Shown here: one piece after another, positions 12,726 to 26,383 of the stretch
How positions within the stretch are numbered: the stretch's first letter is position 1
Layout: each line of letters opens with the position of its first letter
Assembly (NCBI GenBank): GCA_963969345.1
Contig: OZ017766.1
Location: forward strand, 1,364,001-1,428,000
DNA: 64,000 nucleotides
Direction of reading: 5' to 3'
From: Turbatrix aceti
Taxonomy: Eukaryota; Nematoda; Chromadorea; Rhabditida; Panagrolaimidae
The notes under the pieces: model-generated
The model's database searches: none
The model's input: only the letters and a program-made list of their open reading frames with translations
What the model was told of the DNA's origin: nothing
Position numbers and translations under genes: made by a program

Positions 12726-13834
12726 TTACTTAGCACCAAGTTCCTCGGCTTCCAGGACGTCGTCATACGGATACTTGGAGTGCTTGATTCTGAATTTCAT
12801 GGGAAACAGCCGAACGTGGGGACCAATGGCCTCGAGCTGTGCCAGATCCTCCGAATCCAGAGCAAAATCAACGACTCCAAAGTTCTCCTTCACGCGACTC
12901 GGAGTCACACTCTTGGGGATGGCGGAAATGCCGCGCTGGATGAGTTGACGCAACAGCACCTGGGCAGGTGTCTTGCCGTGCTTCTTGGCGATGGCCAGCA
13001 CAGTCGGATGGCCCAAGACGTCCCCCTCCGGCCACTCGGTGTTAGGGTTGAACACCTTGCGCCCCGGAGAGCCGAGTGGCGCGTAGGCGGTGAAGGTGAT
13101 GCCTCGCTCCTGGCAGAGGGCCAGGAGTTCGTTCTGAGGCCAGAGAAGATGGCACTCGACCTGGAGGTTATGGGGCTTGACCCGAGCAGCATCGTAGAGG
13201 GCGGTGATCTGCTTTGCGCTGAAATTGCTGATGCCGATGGATTTCAGCGTTCCAGCGTCGTAAAGAGACTCCAGTGCCTGCCAGGTTTCGGTGTGCTCGA
13301 CGTCTTCCTCGAAAACTTGTCCGTCCTTGTCATAAGCGAACATTTCGGAGGAGGGATCCTTCTGGAAAATAAAATTAAAGTAGCACACAAAGAAACGTGC
13401 ATTTATGTTTGGTAAAAAACTAACCTTGCAGGGACAGGGCGAATGAATGAGGTACAAATCAATGTAGGTTGTGCGAAGCGCCTTGAGTTGCCTCTCCACG
13501 GTCAACGGAACATCGTTCAATCGATGGTAAAAGGGCGGAAGCTTGGTTGTAATGAAGACATCCCCGCGCGTCAGCTTTCCCGCATCGTAGTACTCCTGGA
13601 GGACGTCGCCAATGACGGATTCGTTGCCGTAGAGGTACGCGGTATCGATGAGCCGATATCCCACGTCGATGGCCGTACGCAGGGCTTCGCGCAGCTGAGC
13701 GGGGTCCTTGGCCTGAAAAAAAGGGGTAAGAGCAATACACTTTTGCTGGGACTTACGAGCCAGGTTCCATAACCCAGGAGAGGAAGTCTCAAGCCATTGG
13801 ACATGGCCACGGAAGGGACCTTGTTTACAGCCAT
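12726..13834 (-). CDS. Aldo-keto reductase (AKR1-type), NADPH-dependent
   Basis: Three exons (13834-13757, 13712-13425, 13361-12726) encode 333 aa, the normal size for a single-domain TIM-barrel aldo-keto reductase. The catalytic tetrad is complete at the canonical spacing: Asp49 (LIDTAYLYGNE), Tyr54, Lys83 (ITTKL) and His116 (LYLIHSP). The C-terminal cofactor loop IPKSVTPSRVKEN, which contacts the 2'-phosphate of NADPH, is present. The enzyme should reduce aldehydes or ketones in the cytosol; the physiological substrate cannot be read from sequence. The gene is divergent from ubc-1. I started at MAVNK because the upstream frame extension lacks support and a splice acceptor lies close by. It sits in a stress-related neighbourhood (GST, HSP70), but co-regulation is not shown. 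Confidence 0.93.
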
Positions 13835-14758
13835 CGTAGGTTGCTGAAATGACGAGACAGACAACGCTCAGATAGAAAAACAAAAAAGACGGGAGGAACA
13901 AAAATCGGGGAGGGGGAGCAGAAGTTTATTACTCGCAACATGCAACACAGAATATGGTGACAGAGTTTTGTGTCTCTTTTGTTGTTTTTTTCTGATCGCT
14001 GGTGCATGATCTTTGTTTACTCTGGCTCTGGCTCTGGCGAAGAACAACAGTGATTCTTGAACGCGTCTCTATAGTTTCTGGCCAAAACGCGACCTGTGTT
14101 TGTTTTTGTCATCAACCAGGAAAAATGTTTTTATAAATATAGGCCAACAATGTAGTCAAAATAAGTTATTAAAAAATCAAGCGTGATTTACCTGGGTCCT
14201 ACCCCAAAAATGCTCAAAATAAAAAACAACAAAAAAGTTAGGTTCCATAAATGTTCTTCGACCGTTATCCGGTTTTTTGGCGTAAAACACTAACCTGTAG
14301 TTATGACGGTATGCGTGAAAGCTAAAGAAAAGAACCCCAAGCCTTCTAGGCCTGCAGGCAAAACGCACGAAGAATTCTTGCCTCAAGGAAATTCACCAAT
14401 GCTGCCTGCAGCATGCGAAAAACACTGCTCACGCGACTGTAGCATCTCAAAGATTTGTTCACAACTTTGTCTGTCGAGTTATTCTTTTTTCTTCCGATTT
14501 TAGCGTATTTTATCAAGGTTTCAGTTAGTCTAATTACCTGGTTAGTAGTGCCATATAGCTTCTGCGCGTGCAAATATGTATCCATAATTCTTGGCCAAGT
14601 GCGACTGGCGTTTATCTTTGTCGTCATCATAAAAATAGCGTGTGAACTTTTTTGTCTCATCGAATTGAGTTTATTCAATCGATATTTGAACGTATTCTAG
14701 GATTGTTGCTTTGATTGACTGTAGCTGCTGCGATCTACTGGTATCCAAGAGCGAAGCC
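13835..14758. other. Divergent intergenic region between the aldo-keto reductase and ubc-1
   Basis: About 0.9 kb with no coding exon. It must contain the promoters of both flanking genes. A possible minus-strand 5' UTR donor (CCCAG followed by GTAAAT) lies near 14190. Confidence 0.5.
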
Positions 14759-16008
14759 ATGTCTACGCCCTGCCGACGACGACTCATGCGTGATTTCAAG
14801 AAGCTCCAGGACGATCCTCCACCAGGCATCAGCGGTGCTCCCTGTGAATCCAATATCATGGTATGGGAAGCCGTCATCGTTGGACCACCCGAGACGCCCT
14901 TTGAAGACGGTACCTTCAAATTACGCCTCGAATTTACCGAAGAGTATCCAAATAAGCCGCCCACTGTTCGATTTTTGTCAAAAATGTTTCATCCCAATAT
15001 CTACAATGATGGCAGCATCTGTCTTGACATTCTACAGGTTGGTTTTTTTTGTCGCTTCAAAGTTCGGGGGTTTCGCAGAGTATTTGACACAAAAAAGCAC
15101 GATCATGTGGCTCAATAGTTTTTTTTATGATATTTCATTTTGCGTTTACGTCATCTGACTGCAATTTTATTTAAGGCCGCATTTAAAACAACTTAACGTA
15201 AAATAATATTTTGTTGATAATAAACGGTAATGTCTAGTGTTGCAGGTGGCCTAAAGTTCAAAAATTGTAAAAGTAATCGAAGTTGTGCTTTTGTTTTAAA
15301 AATTACTTTTTTTCTGTTCGTACCAAGGGTGTCAATTCGGCGAGACTAAATCTTGGGAAAAAATTATCCAAAATACGGTTCATTTTATTTATTTTTTACG
15401 TTATTGATTGAATTTCCGGCCAAAACGGGCTTTTCCGGGCCAACTGAAAATTCACAGGCCCACCCAAGCCCGGGCCGGGCTTCGGCGTGTGATTTTTAGG
15501 CTAGGTGTCAATTAGGCCGGGCCGAGCCGCTATCAGGCGCGGCCCGGCAGGATCTAAGAAGTGAAATTTCGAATGAACCAAAGTCTGGCACAGCTTGAGT
15601 AATAAGGTTAAAGTTATTCTGCTCACTTTTTTTAGAAAAATCATTTTTACCTTTTATCCGACAAAGGGTCACCCTTGATTCGGTCTAACTTTTTTGTTGC
15701 AGAATCGATGGTCCCCGACGTACGATGTCTCTGCTGTCCTGACATCCGTACAATCCCTCCTCGACGAACCCAATCCCAACTCCCCTGCGAATGCGACGGC
15801 TGCTGACATGTATCAGTCAAACCGTCGCGAATACGAGCGCCGTGTCCAGGAGACGGTCGAACTCTCGTGGCAGGAAATTGGTGACGATGATGACGACGAC
15901 GATGGTGACGATGAGTCACCCGGTCAGGAGGACGACAAGATGGAAACCGACGCAGCAGACTCTCCGCCTAGCACGGCCGCAGCCGGTGCTGCAACTGATA
16001 GCCCGTAA
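14759..16008 (+). CDS. RAD6-family ubiquitin-conjugating enzyme E2 with acidic tail
   Basis: Two exons (14759-15037 and 15703-16008) encode 194 aa. Residues 1-150 form a complete UBC fold that matches RAD6/UBE2A closely: [12 protein letters not shown] start, HPN motif (FHPNIYNDG), catalytic Cys88 in GSICLDIL, and the NRWSPTYDV block. Cys88 is at the same position as in yeast Rad6. The last 40 or so residues are an Asp/Glu-rich tail with a seven-Asp run, as in C. elegans UBC-1 (192 aa); vertebrate UBE2A/B lack it. Known roles of the family are PCNA and histone H2B monoubiquitination with a RAD18- or BRE1-type E3 in the nucleus. The 665-nt intron between codons 93 and 94 carries a degenerate GC-rich repeat. 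Confidence 0.96.
15324..15677. mobile_element. Degenerate GC-rich hAT-like MITE relic in the ubc-1 intron
   Basis: The left end CAAGGGTGTCAATTCGG is nearly the terminus of the element at 21442. The right end, read in reverse, begins CAAGGGTG. The interior has CCCGGGCCGGGC-type inverted blocks like those of the other copies. The flanking 8-mers agree at only about five positions, so boundaries are approximate and the element is probably old or rearranged. Confidence 0.5.
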
Positions 16009-16462
16009 ACAGTGGTGCTCTCGGCTGATTGTGGCCAAACGTTTTATGCAAGTGTTTTCGTAACTCTTTTTCCTCTCTGAACCCAAAATTTTGTCCCGTT
16101 CTCAACAAGAAACCTTGTTCGACCATTTGTGTATAGTCAGCGGCACCAATTGATTCAAAGTCAACTATCGTAAACAGTATAAAGCTAAGCGATTGATTCA
16201 TTGTATGAATCTTTGAAGGATGCAAAGCAACACGTGATTATGGACACCGGCTTAACACACAATGACAACCGCAGGATCGCCGAGCCCCTACTCGTCAAAA
16301 CCGAAGATACCGTATGCCAAATCGGCCGAAATCGACGGCCTCGTAATAACTTCCCTTAAAACAAAAAATACAGTCAAAAGGGGCATTTATTTTAAACCCG
16401 AAAAAGTAAAACATTGCATCGAAGTTCGATGATCGAACAGTCCCAAATATTAGGACAGTAAC

Positions 16463-17768
16463 CTACACAACACGAGTATCGTAGTAGGACTTCAGTTGAG
16501 GGATTTCGAGAATGCGTTGAACGTATTCCTCGAGGTTAGGGTGGCCCTTGAGGACGTCCGGTTCAAAGACGCGAAGCGAAATGACATATTCCGAGACGAC
16601 GAAATCCGCCCAGGTCAGACCGCTCTTGACGAGGAAGCCAGACCCACTCTCGGCAAGGTACTTCTCAAAGATCGGCAGGTAATTGGCAATGGCCGGCTCG
16701 AAGACGTCCTTGCGAAGTTGCGCCTAAAATTAAATAACACGTAAACAGCAGTTTGGGTATAGAAAAAGCCTTTGCAAAAAATGCATTATTCCTATATTAC
16801 TTTTATGTGCGCAACGGTTTATATTTGCTACTTTGGGTACGAAGAGAAACAATCTGATGTTACCGGCGCATAAAATTTATTTATCGAAATTGTGTTTCTT
16901 CTTCATAAAACCGTATTTCGCCTACAAATCTTGATTTTTTTTCTAATATTGTTAGTTTTTGCGGTACATTTTTCTATTCATATTGTTTTAGGTGAAAAAA
17001 CCGATCTCATGATTTTCAAGCAAGCTTTGACATTTTTGACCACTCACGGGGAGTATAATCTCCCTTTCTCGTCTGCGCTAAATCCTCATTGGCCATATAA
17101 AACTTGAATTTGAGTGTTTCGTACAAAATTCTGTCGGGTCCAAGTTCGGGTCGGGTACCCGACAGCACTGCTTTAGACCTGCGCTTTTCTCGTCGTCGTT
17201 GTAATTTACGGACAAACATAAACGATCGACGGAAGGACAACGACAAGAGGCAAGTCATGTCGTCACACCCTCGGCTCGGCTGCTGTCGTTCGCGAACATT
17301 CGAATTTGACGCACGTAGCAACACCAAGAGTAGAGGCGGAAAAAAAGATTGAGCACGAAAGGACATAACTTTTCAAAAGATGATTGCAAAAAGACTCACG
17401 ATATCACCGGGTCGAAATCCGGATCGGCAATAGAACCAAGGGGCATTGGCGTTGTAGAAATCCTTCAAAACATCAGCGGCGCCGTCGACAATCGCCTGCT
17501 CGACGTCGTTGTCTCCGGCAAGGCCGTAGCGACGTGCCAGGAGGCGATCGATGGCGTACGATTCGACGATGACGGTTCCGTCGATTTCGAGGAACGGCAC
17601 CTTGCCGGTCTTCGTCGTGGGCTTGATTTCCGGCCATTGTTCCTTGTTGATGCGGACATCTTCGAAGGGGACACCGGCGTAGCGCAGGATGAGGCGCGCG
17701 GGTTCAGCAAGGCCACGGATGTCGAAGTACGTCAGGCGGATGGGGTCGGTCGGAGTCGATGTCATCAT
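16463..17768 (-). CDS. Glutathione S-transferase, sigma-like (nematode-type), copy 1
   Basis: Two exons (17768-17400 and 16723-16463) encode 209 aa, normal for a cytosolic GST. The N-terminal thioredoxin-like half has the catalytic Tyr in LTYFDIRGLAEPARL, the cis-Pro in GKVPFLEIDG and the ESYAI glutathione-binding motif. The all-helical C-terminal half follows in exon 2 and ends near YYDTRVV. The enzyme should conjugate glutathione to electrophiles or reduce lipid peroxides in the cytosol. The start is one of two adjacent ATGs (17768 or 17765). The gene is divergent from the HSP70 gene across an 873-bp interval with a perfect heat-shock element. A second copy lies at 34720-35426 with the intron at the same place. 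Confidence 0.95.
17289..17301. promoter_or_regulatory. Three-unit heat-shock-element-like site in the GST intron
   Basis: TTC-GC-GAA-CA-TTC has three correctly spaced HSF half-sites. The 14-mer TTCGCGAACATTCG is shared exactly with the strong element at 18367-18389. It lies in the GST intron about 1.35 kb upstream of the HSP70 start. Confidence 0.5.
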
Positions 17769-20742
<2,974 letters not shown>

Positions 20743-20916
20743 GCGTGTTTTTCGCTTTATTAACCCCCTTATCGCCGGATCTCTACTTTCTTGTTCTACT
20801 GTTTCGTTTACGATTTTTTGTTTGATCATGTTCTTGTAACGTATAAATTATTGAAGTAACTGTTGATAGATGATCGGGACAATGCGGGATGGAAGGTGAG
20901 GAGGTGGGGTGTCAAC

Positions 20917-21243
20917 CAGGCATGTCAAAAATCGTGGGCCGCGGCCCCTTTCGGCCCCCCTTATATTTTTTTTTGAAAAAATCTAGCAAAGATTGCGCGT
21001 TCAACAAAAAGATGCGCGTGTTTTTTGTCCTTTTCTTTGGTTGTGAATTGTTAGCTTTACCTTCCCATACTCCTTCATCAACCAGTAGCTTTGATTTTTG
21101 ATCATTCGGTTTTGTTTTTTGAATTCGATTGCAAAAATTAAAAAAAAATATAAGTCAGGGGCCGCGAGGGGCCGGGGGCCAGGGGGCCGGGGCCGAAAAC
21201 CTAGGGGCCGGGGCCGAAAATTTTCGGCCCCCTGACATGCCTG
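20917..21243. mobile_element. hAT-like MITE 1 of a cluster of three (327 bp)
   Basis: Terminal repeats CAGGCATGTCA / TGACATGCCTG are flanked by GTGTCAAC (20909-20916) and GTGTCGAC (21244-21251), an 8-bp target duplication with one mismatch. Subterminal GGGGCCG blocks are inverted across the element. It is non-coding. Confidence 0.8.
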
Positions 21244-21251
21244 GTGTCGAC

Positions 21252-21433
21252 CAGGCATGAAAGCGGCCCGAGCCTGGCTTGGGCTGTGACTTCTCAGTAG
21301 CCCACAATTAAATCGACATAAAAAAGTATGAAAAAATAAATTGAACGATTGGTGAATATTTTTTTGGATAAAAATTGGTTGAATACAGAATAGACAATTT
21401 CGGGCCTAAAAATTAGGCCCGTTTTCATGCCTG
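21252..21433. mobile_element. hAT-like MITE 2 of a cluster of three (182 bp)
   Basis: Terminal repeats CAGGCATGAAA / TTTTCATGCCTG have nearly the same terminus as the neighbour at 20917. The left flank is GTGTCGAC, shared with that neighbour, and the right flank is GTACCAAT, so its own duplication is not preserved. It is non-coding. Confidence 0.72.
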
Positions 21434-21441
21434 GTACCAAT

Positions 21442-21723
21442 CAAGGGTGTCAACGGGCCGAATTTTTGTCGGCCCGCCTTTTTACCAAAGGGTAAAATTG
21501 AAGCAAAATTTATTAAAATTTTTTCAATTTGTTGACAAATATGAGTTGAAAAGGTAAAAATACACGTTGTTATTCATAATGGGGGAGGATTACTCAAAAT
21601 GAGCAAGTTTTTGGTTCATTTTTGACTGTTTTGAATAAATTTTGTTCTAAAATTTTCTTTTTTTTAAAAACCGGGCCGGGCCGACTCACCATCAGGCCCG
21701 GCCCGGCCCGATTGACACCCTTG
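21442..21723. mobile_element. hAT-like MITE 3 of a cluster of three (282 bp)
   Basis: Terminal repeats CAAGGGTGTCAA / TTGACACCCTTG are flanked by a perfect 8-bp duplication, GTACCAAT, at 21434-21441 and 21724-21731. Subterminal GGGCCGGGC blocks are inverted. Insertion occurred immediately beside element 2. It is non-coding. Confidence 0.87.
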
Positions 21724-21858
21724 GTACCAATAAAAACAAAATTTTCGCGTCGAGACCATGCTTCCTATGTGTTTTTTCTGTCGTTATTAGATGACGAATT
21801 TTCTTGTTTCGTGGCACACCCAGTACATTTACCATTGAAAAAAGAGATCGTAACTCAT

Positions 21859-24800
21859 TCAAATTATCCGATATGTGTAAAGCGCCTGTAACCCGGTCTT
21901 CAGGACATCGTAATCGATGTTAAGGCACTCGCCGGATTCTAGCAGTCTGCAAATCACATCGCAGAGGTCAATCAGGCGTTTCAAAAAGTCAGCGGCGATG
22001 CCAGATTCAACGCTTGTTCCGGCAATGATTTCTTCGATGGATCCCTTCTCGGCAGCCCGATTTGCGAAAATCGGGGCAACTTTAGCCAACGCAGGAGGTT
22101 CATAGACCGCGGTTTTCTGTCTCAGGTATTCCTGCGTTTCCGTGATCTGCTGCTAAAAACCCACACAAAGTTGGAAAAAATAGAGTGCAGAAAACATGCC
22201 TTGATACGGTTGATGAAAGGGAGAAGGTTATACGGAGGCTTGTAATCGGGATTGTCGAAGTCAAGCCGAACAAAGGAACCGAGAAGAGCCAGCATGACTG
22301 ATGAACCTGCGTCTTGGAGCCCCCCACGGTAGATCAGCGTTGCGAGACAGACTCCATCGCAGACGTAGGGCTGGAGCTGGCAGGTCAGGTAGCCGAGCGG
22401 CGTCCAGTCGCCGAGGACATTGATGGTGCCCAGGCGGTAGGCGGCCTCGAATACAGGGCTTCGCTTGATTCGAGTTTGAATTTCGAATTCTTCCCGGACT
22501 TCCGGGATCCTTTCTGCGAGCTCGGTGCGCTTCTTGGCCAGCAGGAAGTCGTTTTTCAGACTCGGGAATGATGAAACCAATTTTTGAACTTCTCTTTCCA
22601 GCCTTTTGATTTTGTCGATGACGGTTTTGACTCCGGGAATCTTAGTTGAGTTCGCAATGTGCTCCGCTGTAATCCACTCCATCTCGCCTTTGCTTCTCTC
22701 CAGGAAGATCTGAAACATCCCCAAATCTCTCAGCCACAACCAGGATTTTTTGTTCGCTAGCGAACACGAACAATTTTGAGCGCGTTCGCAAGCGAACATC
22801 GAACAGACTATTTTGATCATTTGTGCGAAATTTTGTTCATGCGAGTAGAAAAACGTTAACCTCGGTAGTCCACGTTTTCTGGTTTCGATTTTGTCGTCGA
22901 TTTTACACCCTATTTTAATTCAAAAACTGCCGTTTTTTGTCGTCGATTTTACACCATTACCCTATTTTAATTCAAAAAAAATAGTTCGACTTATCTGTTC
23001 GGAAACGTCCGTCTCTCCCTCCCCCAGGTGAAAACTTACATCAGTCATCCGGGCGACCCAGTCGACTTCTTTCTGGTGCTCAAATTTGGCCGGAATCGAA
23101 AGTCGATGGATACCCACTTTCAGGATGTCCCGGATCTTGCGTTGGACAAAGCACCCGCTCGTCGGCAGTCCGGGACGTGGGGACACCGTGATGCCGTCGA
23201 TGTCGTAATTCTCCGCATCGACACGGATGCACAGCGTGATGAGCGTGCCGTCATAGAGATCTGCGGCTTCGGCTCTGAAGTCCACACTGATGACAACTGC
23301 GACGCCGTACCTGGCGATTTCGACGAAGCGACCAGGCGCCAGGAATTTGAAAATGTTGCTCGGCGTGAAAACAACCCCGTCGACTTTTTTGCAGAGTGTG
23401 CTGAGCTTCTCGACGGCCGTATCGTACTTGGAAAATACGTCATGAGGAGATTCGTTGAGAGGATGGGTGTTCAGGTTGCTAATTGCCTTTTCCAGGGCTG
23501 TGGGTGGGGAATGAGCCTGGTAAAGCGCAAGGCTCCGTGATTCAGGGATCGGCTGGTAAACGACACAGGCGTGGGAGAGCGGGAGACCTTTCAAGTCCAG
23601 GTAGGCCGATTCCAGGGGAAGCGATGTGGTCTGAAAGAGAGCTGTCGTTCAAATCGAACATTCGAGCCGCAAAATTGTGGGTTACTCAAAAAATTTTTAA
23701 AACGGTTATTCTATTTATATTTCTGTTAACCTACATATCTGTCGTTTTTTTAGCTTTCTTGGAATTCTGATCCAATCCAAGCTACAAATTTCAGTATTTC
23801 CACCTAATAACAAAAACGTAAAAAACATCGTAAAAGCACAACATACCGTAAAAATTTCCCTTGCAACGTCCTCTGGCATCTTGATCGGAGGTTTGTTCCC
23901 CATCAGAGTCAGTACGGTGGGGGTCGTATCTTTCGAGGCGTCCACGTGCACCCGGCGCACCAGCTCGCGGTACTCATCCGGCCTAATCCAACGGAACTCG
24001 TTCGCGGAAGCGTCGAAGAACCGGGCACCGTTGATGACAATCGACGGCGGATGGATATCGGTTTCCTCGAGGAACACCCGATCTGCCACGATGACAGTTG
24101 CCCATCCGCGCTTGACAAAGTTCTCAGTGATCCTCCGGAAGCAGGGAAGGACGTCTGCGTGACAAGCAAAGATTCCCCGGACGGCAAACGCGATGTAGTC
24201 CTGGAAATGATCGGATTTGGAGTCGACGCGCATCTGGGCGAAAAAGGTGTTGAAAAACTGGCGCATTTGATTTTGCTCGTTTTCTGAAACAGTAGAATCC
24301 ACGAAATTCATTCAAAATAGAAAAACTCACGGTTTGTGAAAGTCACAGCCCGTAGTGCTCTCAACACGTCGTTGCAGTCTTCAACCTGGTGGCAGTAGAC
24401 GACGATCGGCGCCAACTTCGTGTCGTTCAGCATGCGAACCACCTTCACAATCTCCGGATCAAACTCGTAGCGCGTGATATACCGCCGCTTGTCGTTGAGA
24501 CGGATTCGACGCTTCTGAATCTCTTCGAAGTCGAGGTACTTCATGAGCTCGTGGAAGGCGCTGTCCTTGAACTTGCCAGACGGCGAAACAAGCTCAACGC
24601 AGTGGACTGCGTCTTCCACGCCCAGCAGGTGACGTGCCTGCTTCGCTGGCTTGTAAACGACGCAGTGCATCTTCCGGTCGAGAGTTCGGGCGAGCCATTC
24701 TGAAAATGACGTCAGACGGTACTTGGAAGTTAGGATTGAAAGAGAAACTTACGCCCGACGAGATCAAAATTGGAGATAAGCGGGGTGAGGAAAATCGCTT

Positions 24801-26083
24801 GGTAAGTGGATTTAGGAAGCAGGATGGTCGCAATTTCGTAAATGATGCCGACTTCTAAATAGCACCATTGCGTTGAACAGTAAACTTAGGCAAAGAGGTT
24901 TTTGGCAACGAATACAAAAAAATGAATAAAACGACAGAAATTGACGGTAAACGGAAAAAAATCGTATGAAAAGCACGGTACTTTTGAACAAACGACAAAA
25001 ATATTTCGCTTTGAGAAAACTTTTTTATCATTTCATCAAAACTAACGGTATTATTTACTTTTAGAATTAGTCAGTCTGCGAAGTTTGTCACCAATCAAAA
25101 ATTGGCAAAGTAAATTATGCCAAACTGACCACAATCATACCCTTGCCACGGGTCTTTCTTTACCCATTCTAGAATAAAAATACTAAAAATTCTAAAAGCT
25201 AGTCTGTCTTTACCCAAAAACATACCGCGTTTCGAGACCTCAATCAGATCTTCAAAAATGAAAATTGCACAATTGAGATAGGCATATGCCTTGTTGTTGG
25301 AATACATCAGCAAGTCGCAGTAAAGCTCGGCAATCGTTATGACGTGAACTCTCTTCTCGCCATCAGCCAAGTTTCCAGAAGGCGGCGGCCAGGGTCCAAA
25401 CCGATTACAGGACACCAGATCTCCGCTGCGAAGCATTCGAATGCTGTCGTTCCGCACGACGAGAAAGACCTTGATATTCGGCATCTTGGTCGTGTTCGCG
25501 AGCTCAACGGCCATCTGACGGCGTCGTTCGTAGTCGTCGACGACAAAGAGGTAGCTATCGCTGCTCCACATCGCGTGCTCGATCGCCGGATCCAGCACGC
25601 ATTCACGTTTGAGAAATATGTTTTTTGGAATAAAACTGTATGTGTCGAAAATCTGAAAATAAAAAAACAACATCAATTTCATTCAAAAACGCGTAAAAAA
25701 CCCCTGAAACAAACCAAATGAGTGATATCGGCGCTTTTTTCAAATTTACAGTACCGGTGGGTGATATCGTGCACGTAAAACTTCTTTTTTGGCATTGGAA
25801 CTCGAACTTCCATCATTTGAGCATCCACGACAGGCGAAAAAGGAGCAGGCTGATCATCTTCGTCAGATTCCAGGCCCTGAAGAAGCTCCTTGGCAGCACG
25901 TTGTTCTTCCTCGTCGTCAATTTGAGCTTCGCCGGCTGTGTTTTCGACTGAGACGACCCCGGGTTTCACTTCACTTTGGACAGCCTCAGACGACGCAGAA
26001 TCATCCAGCTTCCCTGGCTTGCAGTCGCTCAGCATCCCCTCTTTTTGGGATTCGGAATCCGAAACCAGCTCGCCTTCTTCCAT
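21859..26083 (-). CDS. MTR4/SKI2-like DExH protein lacking all helicase catalytic motifs
   Basis: Eight exons join in frame: 26083-25715, 25652-25226, 24854-24753, 24699-24331, 24283-23847, 23630-23040, 22709-22200 and 22152-21859. The product is 1,032 aa, close to MTR4 (about 1,040). Collinear matches run throughout. The RecA1 end reads VSKREVGIIYEIATILLP then EWLAR after the junction, where MTR4 has its SAT motif and EWI. RecA2 has RGIFACHADVLP and FRWIRPDEYRELVRR. The stalk has FLAPGRFVEI, and the DSHCT region ends at ALYTYRII. Every catalytic motif is replaced: no GKT in RecA1 (residues about 150-175), FEDL for DExH (about 256), LTP for SAT (289-291), and RRVHVD where QxxGRAGRR is expected (about 531-536). 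MTR4 feeds RNA to the nuclear exosome; this copy cannot hydrolyse ATP by the known mechanism. The frame stays open for 1,032 codons, so it is probably functional as a scaffold. The seventh intron uses a GC donor. Confidence 0.86.
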
Positions 26084-26383
26084 GTTCTCCGATGAAATAG
26101 AAGCTGCAATCGTGAAAAAAAATAAAACTGGAATGCGAGCGCACAGGAGAAAACAAAAACAATTAAAAAGTGGAGAACACTGTGTGCGTATTAGTGGTCT
26201 CTAGGAATGCAGAGGGCAAAAATTTAGGCAGCTTCTAAAAAGCAAAATTTGGCGCTACTAAATAACAGCTTCCCTTCAACTAACACCCCCCTTCGCCCCA
26301 ACTTAGTCTAAAATCGTGAGGCCCTGTTAAACAATATAGATCAATTTACTGAACAATTTAACGAGGAAAACAGAGCAAAAAAA

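Larger units (their letters stand above)
20743..21858. other. Convergent 3' region of HSP70 and the MTR4-like gene, filled with MITEs
   Basis: About 1.1 kb between the HSP70 stop (+) and the MTR4-like stop (-). Most of it (20917-21723) is three adjacent short transposable elements, listed separately. No coding exon is seen. Confidence 0.75.
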
